Shown: in pieces, positions 15,418-23,307 of the stretch
How positions within the stretch are numbered: position 1 is the stretch's first letter
Layout of the letters: the number at the start of each line of letters is the position of its first letter
Source: CAYIVF01 sp964366875
Lineage (GTDB): Bacteria > Patescibacteriota > Minisyncoccia > Minisyncoccales > Staskawiczbacteraceae
Length of the DNA stretch: 35,634 nucleotides
Direction: 5' to 3'
NCBI GenBank assembly: GCA_964366875.1
Contig: CAYIVF010000004.1
Coordinates: 1 to 35,634, forward strand
Notes under the pieces: model-generated
What the model saw: only the letters and a program-made list of their open reading frames with translations
What the model was told of the DNA's origin: nothing
Database searches by the model: none
Program-made: the position numbers and the translations under genes

Positions 15418-16380
15418 ATGGAAGAAAATATCGTTTTGAAAAGAAACATGCCGAGAGATGTGTTTTTGCATCTTTTGGCAATAGTTACTCTTTATTGGTC
15501 GGCAGTAAGTTTTGTCGCGCTTTTGTGGCAGTACATAAATTATTTTTTCCCGGACGCCCTGAACAGATATTATAATTATTTCAGCTTTACGGGGCCCATC
15601 AGGTTCGCTGTTGCCTCTCTGATTATTGTATTCCCCATTTTTGTTTTAGTTTCCTGGTATCTGAATAAAATTTATGCGAGGGAATCTGTAGTAAGAGAAT
15701 CAAAAATAAGGAAGTGGCTGATATACTTGACGCTTTTTATCGCTTCGCTTGTTATTATTGGAGATCTAATAACCGTTATAAACACATTTTTGGGCGGAGA
15801 GATAACAATAAGATTCGTTCTAAAAGCCCTGTCAGTGTTTTTGGTCGCTGGCGTTATTTTTGGATATTATTTAGATGATGTAAGGCGCGACACTCCGGCA
15901 AAATCAGCAAAATATTTTGCATGGGCAACTTCTTTGGTTGTTTTAATATCAATTGTCGGCGCATTTTTTATAATCGGTTCACCCGTTACAGCGCGATTTG
16001 TGCAGTTTGACCAGCAGAAAGTTAATGATTTGCAAAATATACAATCGCAAGTTGTAATCTATTGGCAGAGAAAAGAAAAATTACCAGAAAAATTAACTGA
16101 TTTGCAAGATTCAATTTCTGGTTTTGTAGTGCCGATTGATCCACAATTAAAGGAAAGCGCCTCTTATATATACGAGTATAATATAAAAGATTCTGCAACG
16201 TTAATTTTTGAATTGTGCGCTGTATTTAATAAACAAGGAAAAGGAGATGTTGGGTATTACCCTGTTTCTGTGCCGGCTGTGGGCCAGTACTCTTATAACT
16301 GGGACCATGAGGCAGGCAGAGTTTGTTTTGAAAGAACAATTGACAAACAATTGTATCCCCCATTGAACAAAACAAAGTAA
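15418..16380 (+). CDS. DUF5671 membrane protein
   Basis: 320 residues. The N-terminus PRDVFLHLLAIVTLYWSAVS is characteristic of DUF5671 proteins, a multi-helix family frequent in Patescibacteria. Four to five membrane helices cover about residues 12-190, followed by a soluble domain of about 130 residues (LQNIQSQVVIYWQRKEKLP onward) resembling the pseudopilin-like C-terminal part of such proteins. Function unknown. It closes the ABC-HD-DUF5671 run; a 201-nt spacer precedes nusA. Confidence 0.8.
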   Translation: MEENIVLKRNMPRDVFLHLLAIVTLYWSAVSFVALLWQYINYFFPDALNRYYNYFSFTGPIRFAVASLIIVFPIFVLVSWYLNKIYARESVVRESKIRKWLIYLTLFIASLVIIGDLITVINTFLGGEITIRFVLKALSVFLVAGVIFGYYLDDVRRDTPAKSAKYFAWATSLVVLISIVGAFFIIGSPVTARFVQFDQQKVNDLQNIQSQVVIYWQRKEKLPEKLTDLQDSISGFVVPIDPQLKESASYIYEYNIKDSATLIFELCAVFNKQGKGDVGYYPVSVPAVGQYSYNWDHEAGRVCFERTIDKQLYPPLNKTK

Positions 16381-16450
16381 TAACTTGTGAATATCTTGTT
16401 ACAAAATAGTTAAAAATATCAGGTAGAAACTATTCAAAACCTGTTTAAAA

Positions 16451-16490
16451 CTTGGCGAAGCCAAGTATCTCCTTGGCGAAGCCAAGGAGA
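16451..16490. repeat. Tandem family-A palindromic hairpins
   Basis: The first hairpin is CTTGGC-GAA-GCCAAG (16451-16465). The second is TCTCCTTGGC-GAA-GCCAAGGAGA (16468-16490), a 10-bp perfect stem. The loop GAA is the complement of the TTC loop in the copies at 25.3 and 34.7 kb, so these copies are in the opposite orientation. Confidence 0.8.
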
Positions 16491-16492
16491 TA

Positions 16493-16521
16493 TTGACAGG
16501 GGTTTTGTTTTTTGCTAAAAA
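16493..16521 (+). promoter_or_regulatory. Candidate nusA promoter
   Basis: TTGACA at 16493-16498, a 17-nt spacer, and TAAAAA at 16516-16521 (4 of 6 matches to the -10 consensus). The perfect -35 directly follows the second hairpin. Confidence 0.5.
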
Positions 16522-16581
16522 GAGATAATCAAGAAATAGAATTATTTGTCCGTCTGACCACGGGCATATTTTTTTGAAAAC

Positions 16582-17823
16582 ATGGATATAAAATCATTTC
16601 AAAGAGCTTTGAGCCAGATTGCTGAAGAAAGAGGTATCAGTCCCGAAAAGGTTATAGAAACAATTGAGGCAGCAATAGCTACTGCTTATAAAAAGGACTA
16701 CGGAAAAAAAGGCCAGAAAATAAAAGCAAAATTTAACCCGGTTTCGGGCGATGTTAAGTTTTGGCAGGTAAAGCTGGCAGTTGACCCATCCATGCTTTAT
16801 ACGGAAGAAGAAATAGAAAAGCTTAAAGAAAGAAAGGAATTACCCTCTGAAGAGTTTTCTGTTGAGGGAGAGCAGCCCAAAAAGGTTGTTTTTAATCCTG
16901 AAAAACACATAATGTTAGACGAGGCAAAAAAGGATTACCCAAAAATTAAAGTTAGCGAGGAAATAGAAATTCCCTTAATTTCCAAGCAAGATTACGGCAG
17001 GATAGCTGCTCAAACAGCAAAACAAGTTATTTTGCAAAAAATCAGGGAGGCAGAAAAGGAAACTATTTCTTTAGAGTATAAGTCAAAAGAAGGAGAAATT
17101 GTTTCTGGCATTGTGCAGAGAATTGAGGGTCACACTGTTTTTGTTGACATAGGAAAGACATTAGGTATTTTAAGCAGAGAAGAGCAAATTCCAGGAGAGT
17201 TTTACAGACCGAGTCAGAGACTCAAGCTATATATCATGAAAGTTGAAGACACTCCAAAGGGTTCTGTAGTTATGCTTTCAAGAGCCTATCCAAAACTAAT
17301 TTCAAAACTATTTGAATTAGAGGTGCCTGAAATAGCCGCGGGTGTCGTTGTTATAAAATCTATTGCTAGAGAACCGGGATTTCGCACAAAGATTGCAGTG
17401 GTTTCAAATGAGGAAGGAGTTGATCCTATTGGAGCTTGTGTCGGACAAAGAGGCACGAGAATAATGGCGGTAATCAACGAGTTAGGAGGAGAAAAAATTG
17501 ATGTTGTTGAGTGGCAGAAAGACCCCGAAAAGTTTATTGCCAACTCTTTAGCTCCGGCTAAAACTGTTGAAGTGAAGATTGGAGAAAAAAATACAGCAGT
17601 GGTATTCGTGCCAGAAGACCAGCTTTCTTTGGCTATTGGCAAAGACGGCAGAAATGTTCGTTTAGCGGCCAACCTAACTGGTTGGAAAATAGACATTAAG
17701 ACATCGGGAGCCCCGGCAGAACCCGTCCAAAATCCTGCGGATATTGAGGCGGGCGAGGAACCAAAAAAAACAAAAAATAAGACAAAAAAATCTAAAAAAG
17801 AAGATAAAATAATTAATAGTTAA
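16582..17823 (+). CDS. nusA: Transcription termination/antitermination factor NusA
   Basis: 413 residues. N-terminal RNA-polymerase-binding domain (about 1-150), S1 domain starting at EIVSGIVQRIEGHTVFVD, then two KH domains with DPIGACVGQRGTRI and LSLAIGKDGRNVRLAA. The tail is Lys-rich and short; the acidic AR repeats of E. coli NusA are absent, as is usual outside Proteobacteria. NusA binds the elongation complex and RNA to modulate pausing and termination. The usual neighbours rimP, infB and rbfA are not adjacent here; infB and rbfA lie about 14 kb downstream. The pyrophosphatase gene begins 5 nt later. Confidence 0.96.
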   Translation: MDIKSFQRALSQIAEERGISPEKVIETIEAAIATAYKKDYGKKGQKIKAKFNPVSGDVKFWQVKLAVDPSMLYTEEEIEKLKERKELPSEEFSVEGEQPKKVVFNPEKHIMLDEAKKDYPKIKVSEEIEIPLISKQDYGRIAAQTAKQVILQKIREAEKETISLEYKSKEGEIVSGIVQRIEGHTVFVDIGKTLGILSREEQIPGEFYRPSQRLKLYIMKVEDTPKGSVVMLSRAYPKLISKLFELEVPEIAAGVVVIKSIAREPGFRTKIAVVSNEEGVDPIGACVGQRGTRIMAVINELGGEKIDVVEWQKDPEKFIANSLAPAKTVEVKIGEKNTAVVFVPEDQLSLAIGKDGRNVRLAANLTGWKIDIKTSGAPAEPVQNPADIEAGEEPKKTKNKTKKSKKEDKIINS

Positions 17824-17828
17824 AAAAT

Positions 17829-19826
17829 ATGAGTCTAATATATTATCCTATTATAGTTTCTTTTTTTGCCATAGCCTTTGTCTGGCTGTTGGTGATAAAA
17901 ATCAGAAAGATGCCCGCAGCTCAGGATAAAGCCATAGCCATTACTCAGGCAGTGCAGGAGGGAGCTATGTCTTATTTAAAAAGGCAGTATAAAACAGTCG
18001 GTATTGTTGCCGTTGTTTTGTTTTTTGTCATTTGGGCTTTCTTCGGCAAGCAATTTGGGCTTGGAGGAGGACTTACCATGGCCCTCGGTTTTCTATTGGG
18101 AGCTTTTCTTTCCGGCCTTTCGGGATTTGTGGGCATGCTTGTTTCTACCCAGACAAATACAAGGGTAGCCAAAGCCGCTGAAAAAGGACTAAAGCCGGCA
18201 TTAGATTTGTCTTTCAAAGGAGGATTGGTTACAGGTTTAATGGTTGTAAGCTTGGGTCTGTTGGCGGTATCCGGTTATTATCTTTTAACAAAAAATATTC
18301 AAGGTTTAATCGCTCTGGGATTTGGAGCCAGTTTGATTTCTGTTTTTGCCAGAGTCGGCGGAGGTATTTATACTAAAGCCGCTGACGTTGGGGCTGACTT
18401 AGTAGGCAAGGTTGAAAAAGGAATCCCAGAAGACGATCCCAGGAATCCTGCAGTAATTGCCGATCAAGTCGGCGACAATGTAGGAGATTGCGCTGGTATG
18501 GCTGCTGACATTTTTGAAACATATTCTGTGACAGCTATAGCTACAATGATATTGGGCTACTTGCTGTTTCCCAGGAGTCCGCAATTTGTTTTGCTTCCTT
18601 TAATTTTAGGAAGCATTTCTATTTTAACTTCAATTATTGGCAGTTTCTTTGTTAGATTAGGAAAAAAACAAGATATTATGGGAGCTATGTATAAGGGAAT
18701 CGCAGCTACTGTTATATTGTCAGCAATAATTTTTTATCCTGTAATTTTAAAACTAATGGCAGACCAGGCAATCGCAGCAAACAATTTATACTTTGCATCT
18801 TTAGTTGGTTTGGTAATCGCCATTGGCATGTTTATAATCACCGAGTATTACACATCAAAAAAATACAAGCCAGTAAGGTCAATTGCCAAGGCTTCCGAAA
18901 CAGGCCACGCCACAAATGTTATTACAGGTTTAGCTATTGGTATGCAGTCAACTGCAATACCTGTGTTGCTGATCGCGGCAGGAACAATTATTAGTTTCTG
19001 GCTAGCTGGAATTTACGGAGTAGCTTTAGCTGTTATGACAATGCTTTCTGTTTCGGGAATTGTCGTTGGAGTTGATGCTTACGGCCCAATAACAGATAAT
19101 GCTGGCGGAATTGCAGAAATGTCTGGAATGCCAGAAGAAGTAAGAAAAATTACAGATGCCTTAGACGCAGTTGGGAATACAACAAAGTCAGTGACCAAAG
19201 GATACGCAATTGCTTCTGCCGGATTGGCAGCTTTAGTTTTGTTTTCTGCCTATTCAGAACAAGTAGCAGGAAAATTTATGTTAGACGACCCAAAAGTTAT
19301 CGCAGGGCTCTTAATCGGAGGACTGCTCCCCTATTTGTTTGCATCATTTTTATTGGGAGCTGTTGGTAAAACAGCAGGCAAAGTTGTTGAAGAAGTAAGA
19401 AGGCAATTCAAGCAGATTGCAGGATTAATGGAAGGCACCGCAAAACCAGAATACGGAAAATGCGTTGACATTGTTACAAAAGCAGCAATTAAAGAAATGC
19501 TTTTGCCAGCTTTGATTCCAGTATTAGCTCCAATTTTAGTTGGATTTATTTTGGGTCCCCAAGCCTTAGGCGGACTTTTAATCGGTAGTATCATTACAGG
19601 ATTATTTGTCGGCATTTCAATGACAACTGGCGGAGCTGCCTGGGACAATGCCAAAAAATACATTGAATCGGGCCAGTATGGAGGCAAAGGTTCGTTCGCT
19701 CACCAGTCAGCCGTGACTGGCGACACTGTCGGCGACCCATACAAAGACACTGCTGGTCCAGCGATTAACCCAATGATTAAGGTTCTGAACATCGTCGCGT
19801 TGTTAATTGTCGCATTTCTCGTGTAA
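17829..19826 (+). CDS. hppA: Membrane-bound proton-translocating pyrophosphatase
   Basis: 665 residues with about 15-16 membrane helices. It hydrolyses pyrophosphate and pumps ions outward. The substrate-binding block GKVEKGIPEDDPRNPAVIAD and GDNVGDCAGMAADIFE is intact, as is the C-terminal GDTVGDPYKDTAGPAINP block. The GNTTKS motif carries Lys where K+-dependent enzymes have Ala, so a K+-independent H+ pump is expected. It could recycle the pyrophosphate made by tRNA charging and nucleic acid synthesis into a proton gradient. Co-directional with nusA with a 5-nt gap. Confidence 0.96.
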   Translation: MSLIYYPIIVSFFAIAFVWLLVIKIRKMPAAQDKAIAITQAVQEGAMSYLKRQYKTVGIVAVVLFFVIWAFFGKQFGLGGGLTMALGFLLGAFLSGLSGFVGMLVSTQTNTRVAKAAEKGLKPALDLSFKGGLVTGLMVVSLGLLAVSGYYLLTKNIQGLIALGFGASLISVFARVGGGIYTKAADVGADLVGKVEKGIPEDDPRNPAVIADQVGDNVGDCAGMAADIFETYSVTAIATMILGYLLFPRSPQFVLLPLILGSISILTSIIGSFFVRLGKKQDIMGAMYKGIAATVILSAIIFYPVILKLMADQAIAANNLYFASLVGLVIAIGMFIITEYYTSKKYKPVRSIAKASETGHATNVITGLAIGMQSTAIPVLLIAAGTIISFWLAGIYGVALAVMTMLSVSGIVVGVDAYGPITDNAGGIAEMSGMPEEVRKITDALDAVGNTTKSVTKGYAIASAGLAALVLFSAYSEQVAGKFMLDDPKVIAGLLIGGLLPYLFASFLLGAVGKTAGKVVEEVRRQFKQIAGLMEGTAKPEYGKCVDIVTKAAIKEMLLPALIPVLAPILVGFILGPQALGGLLIGSIITGLFVGISMTTGGAAWDNAKKYIESGQYGGKGSFAHQSAVTGDTVGDPYKDTAGPAINPMIKVLNIVALLIVAFLV

Positions 19827-19900
19827 ATTTTTAATTTCCAATTTTTAATTTTTAAATAATTCTCTAATTTTTAAATTTTCAAACATTGGTAAGCAAATTT
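19827..19900 (+). repeat. AT-rich repeat spacer after hppA
   Basis: Irregular AATTTTTAATTT-type units related to the heptad repeats elsewhere. No gene or clear terminator is visible. Confidence 0.4.
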
Positions 19901-20040
19901 ATGGAAAAAGAAAGAATTAAAAAAAGATTATAAATATTTTATCAAAAGATGAGTTTTCCAAATTAAGAGTTAAAGAATTATCAGATATCCGAATTTTAGA
20001 TATGTATTATTGGTTTAAAAATAAAAATGCACAACATTAG
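19901..20040 (+). pseudogene. Small frameshifted ORF upstream of the NYN gene
   Basis: ATG at 19901 opens MEKERIKKRL and stops after 10 codons. The adjacent frame continues as INILSKDEFSKLRVKELSD and then to a stop at 20038-20040. One extra A in the A7 run at 19919-19925 would join them into a 46-residue protein. It ends 9 nt before the NYN gene, so an original two-gene unit is likely. A sequencing or assembly error, or programmed slippage on the A-run, is possible. Confidence 0.5.
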
Positions 20041-20049
20041 AGATTTTTC

Positions 20050-20538
20050 ATGAAAGCAAAAGAAAATAATTATGCATTTATAGATGGACAAAACCTTAAT
20101 CTTGGGATTAAAAGTTTGGGTTGGAAATTGGATTATGCGCGTTTTAGAAAATATCTTATAGATAAATATTCTGTAATCACAGCTTATTATTTTATTGGTT
20201 ATGTGGCTGGAAATCAGCCGCTTTATTCGGAGCTCCAAAAGGTCGGATATGTTTTGGTTTTTAAACCAACTATTCCCGATAGCGACGGAAATGTAAAAGG
20301 TAATATAGACGCAGACCTTGTTTTGCAAGCAATGATTGATTTTCCAAATTATGACAAAGCAATCGTTGTTACCAGTGATGGAGATTTTTATTCGTTGGTG
20401 AAATATCTTTATAAAAACAAAAAACTGCGTTTTGTGATGAGCCCGTATGTTAAAACTTGTTCAACTTTATTAAAAAAAGAGGCAAAAGAGAGAATTGTAT
20501 TTATGGATAACTTACAAAAAAAGCTTGAGCACAAATGA
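20050..20538 (+). CDS. NYN domain (LabA/DUF88-like) putative ribonuclease
   Basis: 162 residues. Acidic motifs AFIDGQNLNL, GNIDADLVLQAM and IVVTSDGDFYSLVKYL match the LabA-like NYN nuclease family. It is only distantly similar to the NYN protein at 9088-9594 and lacks its operon context. A small, apparently broken gene precedes it by 9 nt, which recalls toxin-antitoxin layouts of PIN/NYN nucleases; that link is inference. A stem-loop begins right after its stop codon. Confidence 0.88.
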   Translation: MKAKENNYAFIDGQNLNLGIKSLGWKLDYARFRKYLIDKYSVITAYYFIGYVAGNQPLYSELQKVGYVLVFKPTIPDSDGNVKGNIDADLVLQAMIDFPNYDKAIVVTSDGDFYSLVKYLYKNKKLRFVMSPYVKTCSTLLKKEAKERIVFMDNLQKKLEHK

Positions 20539-20577
20539 AAAAGCACCGCCAAGGGACGAGCCCAGAGAGGTGCTTTT
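20539..20577 (+). terminator. Stem-loop directly after the NYN gene
   Basis: AAAAGCACC / GGTGCTTTT forms a 9-bp stem around a 21-nt loop that itself contains GGG-ACGAG-CCC. The T-run is only four bases. Probable terminator; the large structured loop is atypical. Confidence 0.6.
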
Positions 20578-20694
20578 CCTTATGTATATTTTAATGATAG
20601 CAGATAATAGACGGTTGTCAATAGTTATTCAAAAATATGATTTCTATCTTGAATATAATGATATGTGATTAAAATAAAATTAATAAATAAATTT
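20578..20694 (+). other. Non-coding AT-rich spacer with a possible -10 box
   Basis: A TATAAT at 20654-20659 could drive the following remnant. Nothing else is recognised. Confidence 0.35.
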
Positions 20695-20855
20695 ATGAAA
20701 CAATATTCTCTTTGGGTGTATGTTGCCGGCGTTGTCGTGGTTCTTGCGATATCAACTTGATTGTTAGGTCTGAAAGCATAGCTGTCTTTTCCGGCGGATT
20801 TTTGGTGGGAATGCTGGCAATGTACATTGCCGTACATATTTACAAATACAAATAA
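20695..20855 (+). pseudogene. Frameshifted two-helix membrane protein remnant
   Basis: ATG 20695 encodes KQYSLWVYVAGVVVVLAIST and stops at 20758. Another frame, overlapping it, continues through VFSGGFLVGMLAMYIAVHIY to a stop at 20853-20855. The two halves look like helix 1 and helix 2 of one protein of about 53 residues split by a frameshift near 20745-20760. Confidence 0.5.
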
Positions 20856-20948
20856 TAAAAAATGAAAACAGAACATAATATCGGGAAGCATTAACGATGG
20901 ATTTGATTTTTGGAGCAATTTTTGTTAAGATTAAATCGTATTAAGAAT

Positions 20949-21119
20949 ATGATGAAAAAAATAGCCAAATTTATAAAGGGTTGCAAGGAGCATAAAGAAC
21001 AGACAGCTAAAACAAAAGAAAGAAAAATCCTTGAAAAAAAAGTTGAACAAGGCACTGATTTTGCTATACGCGAATACCACGATGTTTTTAGAAAATTAGC
21101 AGAATACGATAAAAATTAA
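20949..21119 (+). CDS. Small basic hypothetical protein
   Basis: 56 residues from ATG 20949 (or 55 from 20952). The frame is open further upstream to a TTG at 20910, but the ATG pair is preferred. It is highly charged, Lys-rich and likely helical, with a C-terminal AIREYHDVFRKLAEYDKN segment. No family recognised. It precedes a broken ORF by 12 nt; a small basic protein followed by a possible Fic/Doc-like remnant would suit an antitoxin, but this is a guess. Confidence 0.5.
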   Translation: MMKKIAKFIKGCKEHKEQTAKTKERKILEKKVEQGTDFAIREYHDVFRKLAEYDKN

Positions 21120-21131
21120 TTTAATTATTCT

Positions 21132-21327
21132 ATGCCTGTGAAATATTTAGACATAGAATTAATGGAAAAAATGTGCCACAAATTAGCAGTGGCCGTTTTT
21201 GATACAAAAGAAGACCCTATATGTGGCAAAGTCAGACAGGCAAGACAAAAGTAAGGTTTTAGAAGAAATTAAAAAGTGGGTAAATGCCCATTTAATCCCG
21301 CTGCCAGACGAATTAAAAAGTATTTAA
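21132..21327 (+). pseudogene. Frameshifted remnant, possibly Fic/Doc-like
   Basis: ATG 21132 opens a 40-codon ORF (KYLDIELMEKMCHKLAVAVF...) ending at 21254. A second frame runs on from about 21222 as SKVLEEIKKWVNAHLIPLP and stops at 21325, 6 nt before tig. The two parts read as the start and end of one protein with the middle lost or shifted. The N-terminal part vaguely recalls Fic/Doc-type proteins; this is weak. Confidence 0.45.
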
Positions 21328-21333
21328 ATTTAT

Positions 21334-22602
21334 ATGAAAGCAGAAATTAAAAAACTGCCAAAGTCGCAGATGGAGATTGAATTTGAACTTACAGAAGAAG
21401 AATTCAAGCATCATTTAGACCATGCTTTAGAGCACTTGAAAAAGCATGTAAAAGTTGACGGGTTCAGGCCAGGGCATGCACCCGCAGAAATAGTGGAAGA
21501 AAGAGTTGGCAAGGAAAACTTGCTTATGGAAGCAGGAGATATAGCTGTAAAAGATGTCTATTCAAAATATATTTTAGAGAATAAATTAGAGCCAGTAGGC
21601 CAGCCGGAAGTTTCAATTATAAAAATAGCTCAGGGAAGCCCGTTTATTTTTAAGGCAAAAATTACTTTATTGCCAGAAGTTGAATTGCCAGATTACAAAA
21701 ATATAGCTTCAAGGATAAAAGGAAAAGAGGTTTCTATCACAGAAGAGGAAGTCCAGGACGCCTTAAATTATTTGCAAAAAACAAGAGCAAAGTTTATCAC
21801 AGAAGACAGGCCAGCCGAAAAAAAAGACTTTGTAGAAATTACTTATCAGAATAAAGATATAAACGAAGGCAAGGAGGTCGCTGACAAGTTTATTTTGGGC
21901 GAAGGCGGGTTTATGAAGAGATTTGAAGATAATATTGTTGGCATGAAAGCTGGAGAGGAAAAAGAATTTAAAGTAGTCTTCTCAGATAATTCTCCAAGAA
22001 AGGATTTAGCAGGAAAAGAGGGGGATTTTAAAGTAAAAATAAAATCTGTACAGAAGATGGAATTACCCAAAATAAATGATGAATTTGCCAAAGAGCTTGG
22101 CGCTTTTGATACATTAGTTGCCCTAAAACAAAGCATGAAAAAAGGCATAACTCAAGAAAAACAATCTGCTGAAAAACAAAGAAAAAGAGGAGAAATTTTA
22201 GATAAAATTTCAGAAAAAGTTAAGGTTGATTTACCCGACACTTTGATTGATTATGAAAAACAAAGATTAATGGATGATTTAAAATATAAAATTAACCAAA
22301 ACATGAAAATTAGTTTTGAGCAGTATTTGGCTTCAGTCAAACAGACAGAAGAAAACTTAAAACAGACCTTTGAAAAAGAAGCAGAGAAGCGATTAAAAGG
22401 ATTTTTAATTTTAAGAGAAATCGGCAGTAAAGAGAACATAGAAGTCCAAGAGCAAGAAGTAGAAGAAGAGTTTAAAAAATCAATAAAAAATTATTCAAAA
22501 GAGCAGCTAAGTAAAATTGACATTGAACAATTAAAAGAGTATACTAGGGGTGTAATCTATAACGAGAAAGTTCTTGAAAAGTTAGAAAACATTTCGTCAT
22601 AG
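21334..22602 (+). CDS. tig: Trigger factor, ribosome-associated chaperone/prolyl isomerase
   Basis: 422 residues. The ribosome-binding signature VDGFRPGHAP is at about 42-51. It is followed by an FKBP-like PPIase domain (about 165-245, FVEITYQ ... GMKAGEEKEF) and a helical C-terminal chaperone domain. Trigger factor docks at the peptide exit tunnel and shields nascent chains. It is followed at once by clpP, matching the conserved tig-clpP order; clpX is not present next to them. Confidence 0.95.
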   Translation: MKAEIKKLPKSQMEIEFELTEEEFKHHLDHALEHLKKHVKVDGFRPGHAPAEIVEERVGKENLLMEAGDIAVKDVYSKYILENKLEPVGQPEVSIIKIAQGSPFIFKAKITLLPEVELPDYKNIASRIKGKEVSITEEEVQDALNYLQKTRAKFITEDRPAEKKDFVEITYQNKDINEGKEVADKFILGEGGFMKRFEDNIVGMKAGEEKEFKVVFSDNSPRKDLAGKEGDFKVKIKSVQKMELPKINDEFAKELGAFDTLVALKQSMKKGITQEKQSAEKQRKRGEILDKISEKVKVDLPDTLIDYEKQRLMDDLKYKINQNMKISFEQYLASVKQTEENLKQTFEKEAEKRLKGFLILREIGSKENIEVQEQEVEEEFKKSIKNYSKEQLSKIDIEQLKEYTRGVIYNEKVLEKLENISS

Positions 22603-22627
22603 GTTGCGAAAAAACTTAAAAATTAAC

Positions 22628-23209
22628 ATGCCAATAGTTCCAACTATTGTTGAACGTTCCCAGCGCGGTGAGCGCGCATACGACATATTTTCAAGGCTTT
22701 TAGAAGAGCGCATTGTTTTTTTGGCGGGTCCGGTTACAGACTTGAACGCAAACTTGGTTATAGCCCAGATGCTTTATTTAGCTTCAAAGGACTCAAAGAG
22801 AGACATAAAACTCTATATTAACAGCCCAGGAGGTTCAGTTACCGCAGGACTGGCAGTTTACGATACAATGCAGTATTTGAAGTGCCCGGTTTCCACTATT
22901 TGCATCGGACTTACAGCTTCAATGGCTGCAGTTATTTTAGCTGCTGGGACCAAGGGAAAGAGATTTTCTTTGCCCAACGCCGAAATACTTTTGCACCAGG
23001 TAGCCGGTGGATTTCAAGGGCAAGCAGTAGACATTGAGATCACTGCAAAACAGATTGTCAAAATTAAGGAAAAGCTGAATAAGATTTTGTCTTCGCATAC
23101 AGGCCAGCCATTGGCAAAGGTGGAAAAAGACACTGACAGGGATTTTTATCTTACAGCAGAAGAAGCAAAGAAATACGGGCTTATAGATGAGGTAATTGGA
23201 AGCAAGTAA
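22628..23209 (+). CDS. clpP: ATP-dependent Clp protease proteolytic subunit
   Basis: 193 residues from ATG 22628. The frame extends up to a TTG at 22604, but the family normally begins with a short residue run before PTIVERSQRGERAYDI, so the ATG fits. Catalytic triad S98 (LTASMAA), H123 (EILLHQ) and D172 (TDRDFYL) is complete. ClpP forms a tetradecameric degradation chamber fed by a Clp ATPase that is not encoded in this window. 25 nt after tig. Confidence 0.96.
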   Translation: MPIVPTIVERSQRGERAYDIFSRLLEERIVFLAGPVTDLNANLVIAQMLYLASKDSKRDIKLYINSPGGSVTAGLAVYDTMQYLKCPVSTICIGLTASMAAVILAAGTKGKRFSLPNAEILLHQVAGGFQGQAVDIEITAKQIVKIKEKLNKILSSHTGQPLAKVEKDTDRDFYLTAEEAKKYGLIDEVIGSK

Positions 23210-23239
23210 CTCTTAGAAAATAAAGAAAATTGTCGTATA

Positions 23240-23272
23240 GCAACTCACCGTGTTGGCAGAGTTGTTTTTTTG
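23240..23272 (+). terminator. Intrinsic terminator of tig-clpP
   Basis: CAACTC / GAGTTG stem around a 12-nt loop, followed by a run of seven T. Confidence 0.65.
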
Positions 23273-23307
23273 TAAGAAATAAAAAAAATAATATTAAAGA
23301 ATAATTT

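Larger units (their letters stand above)
16381..16581 (+). other. nusA upstream region with tandem family-A hairpins
   Basis: The 201-nt spacer carries a CAGGT/ACCTG hairpin (about 16421-16445), two tandem family-A hairpins and a candidate promoter downstream of them. Because the promoter lies after the hairpins, they more likely act at the end of the DUF5671 message than in the nusA leader. Confidence 0.5.
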
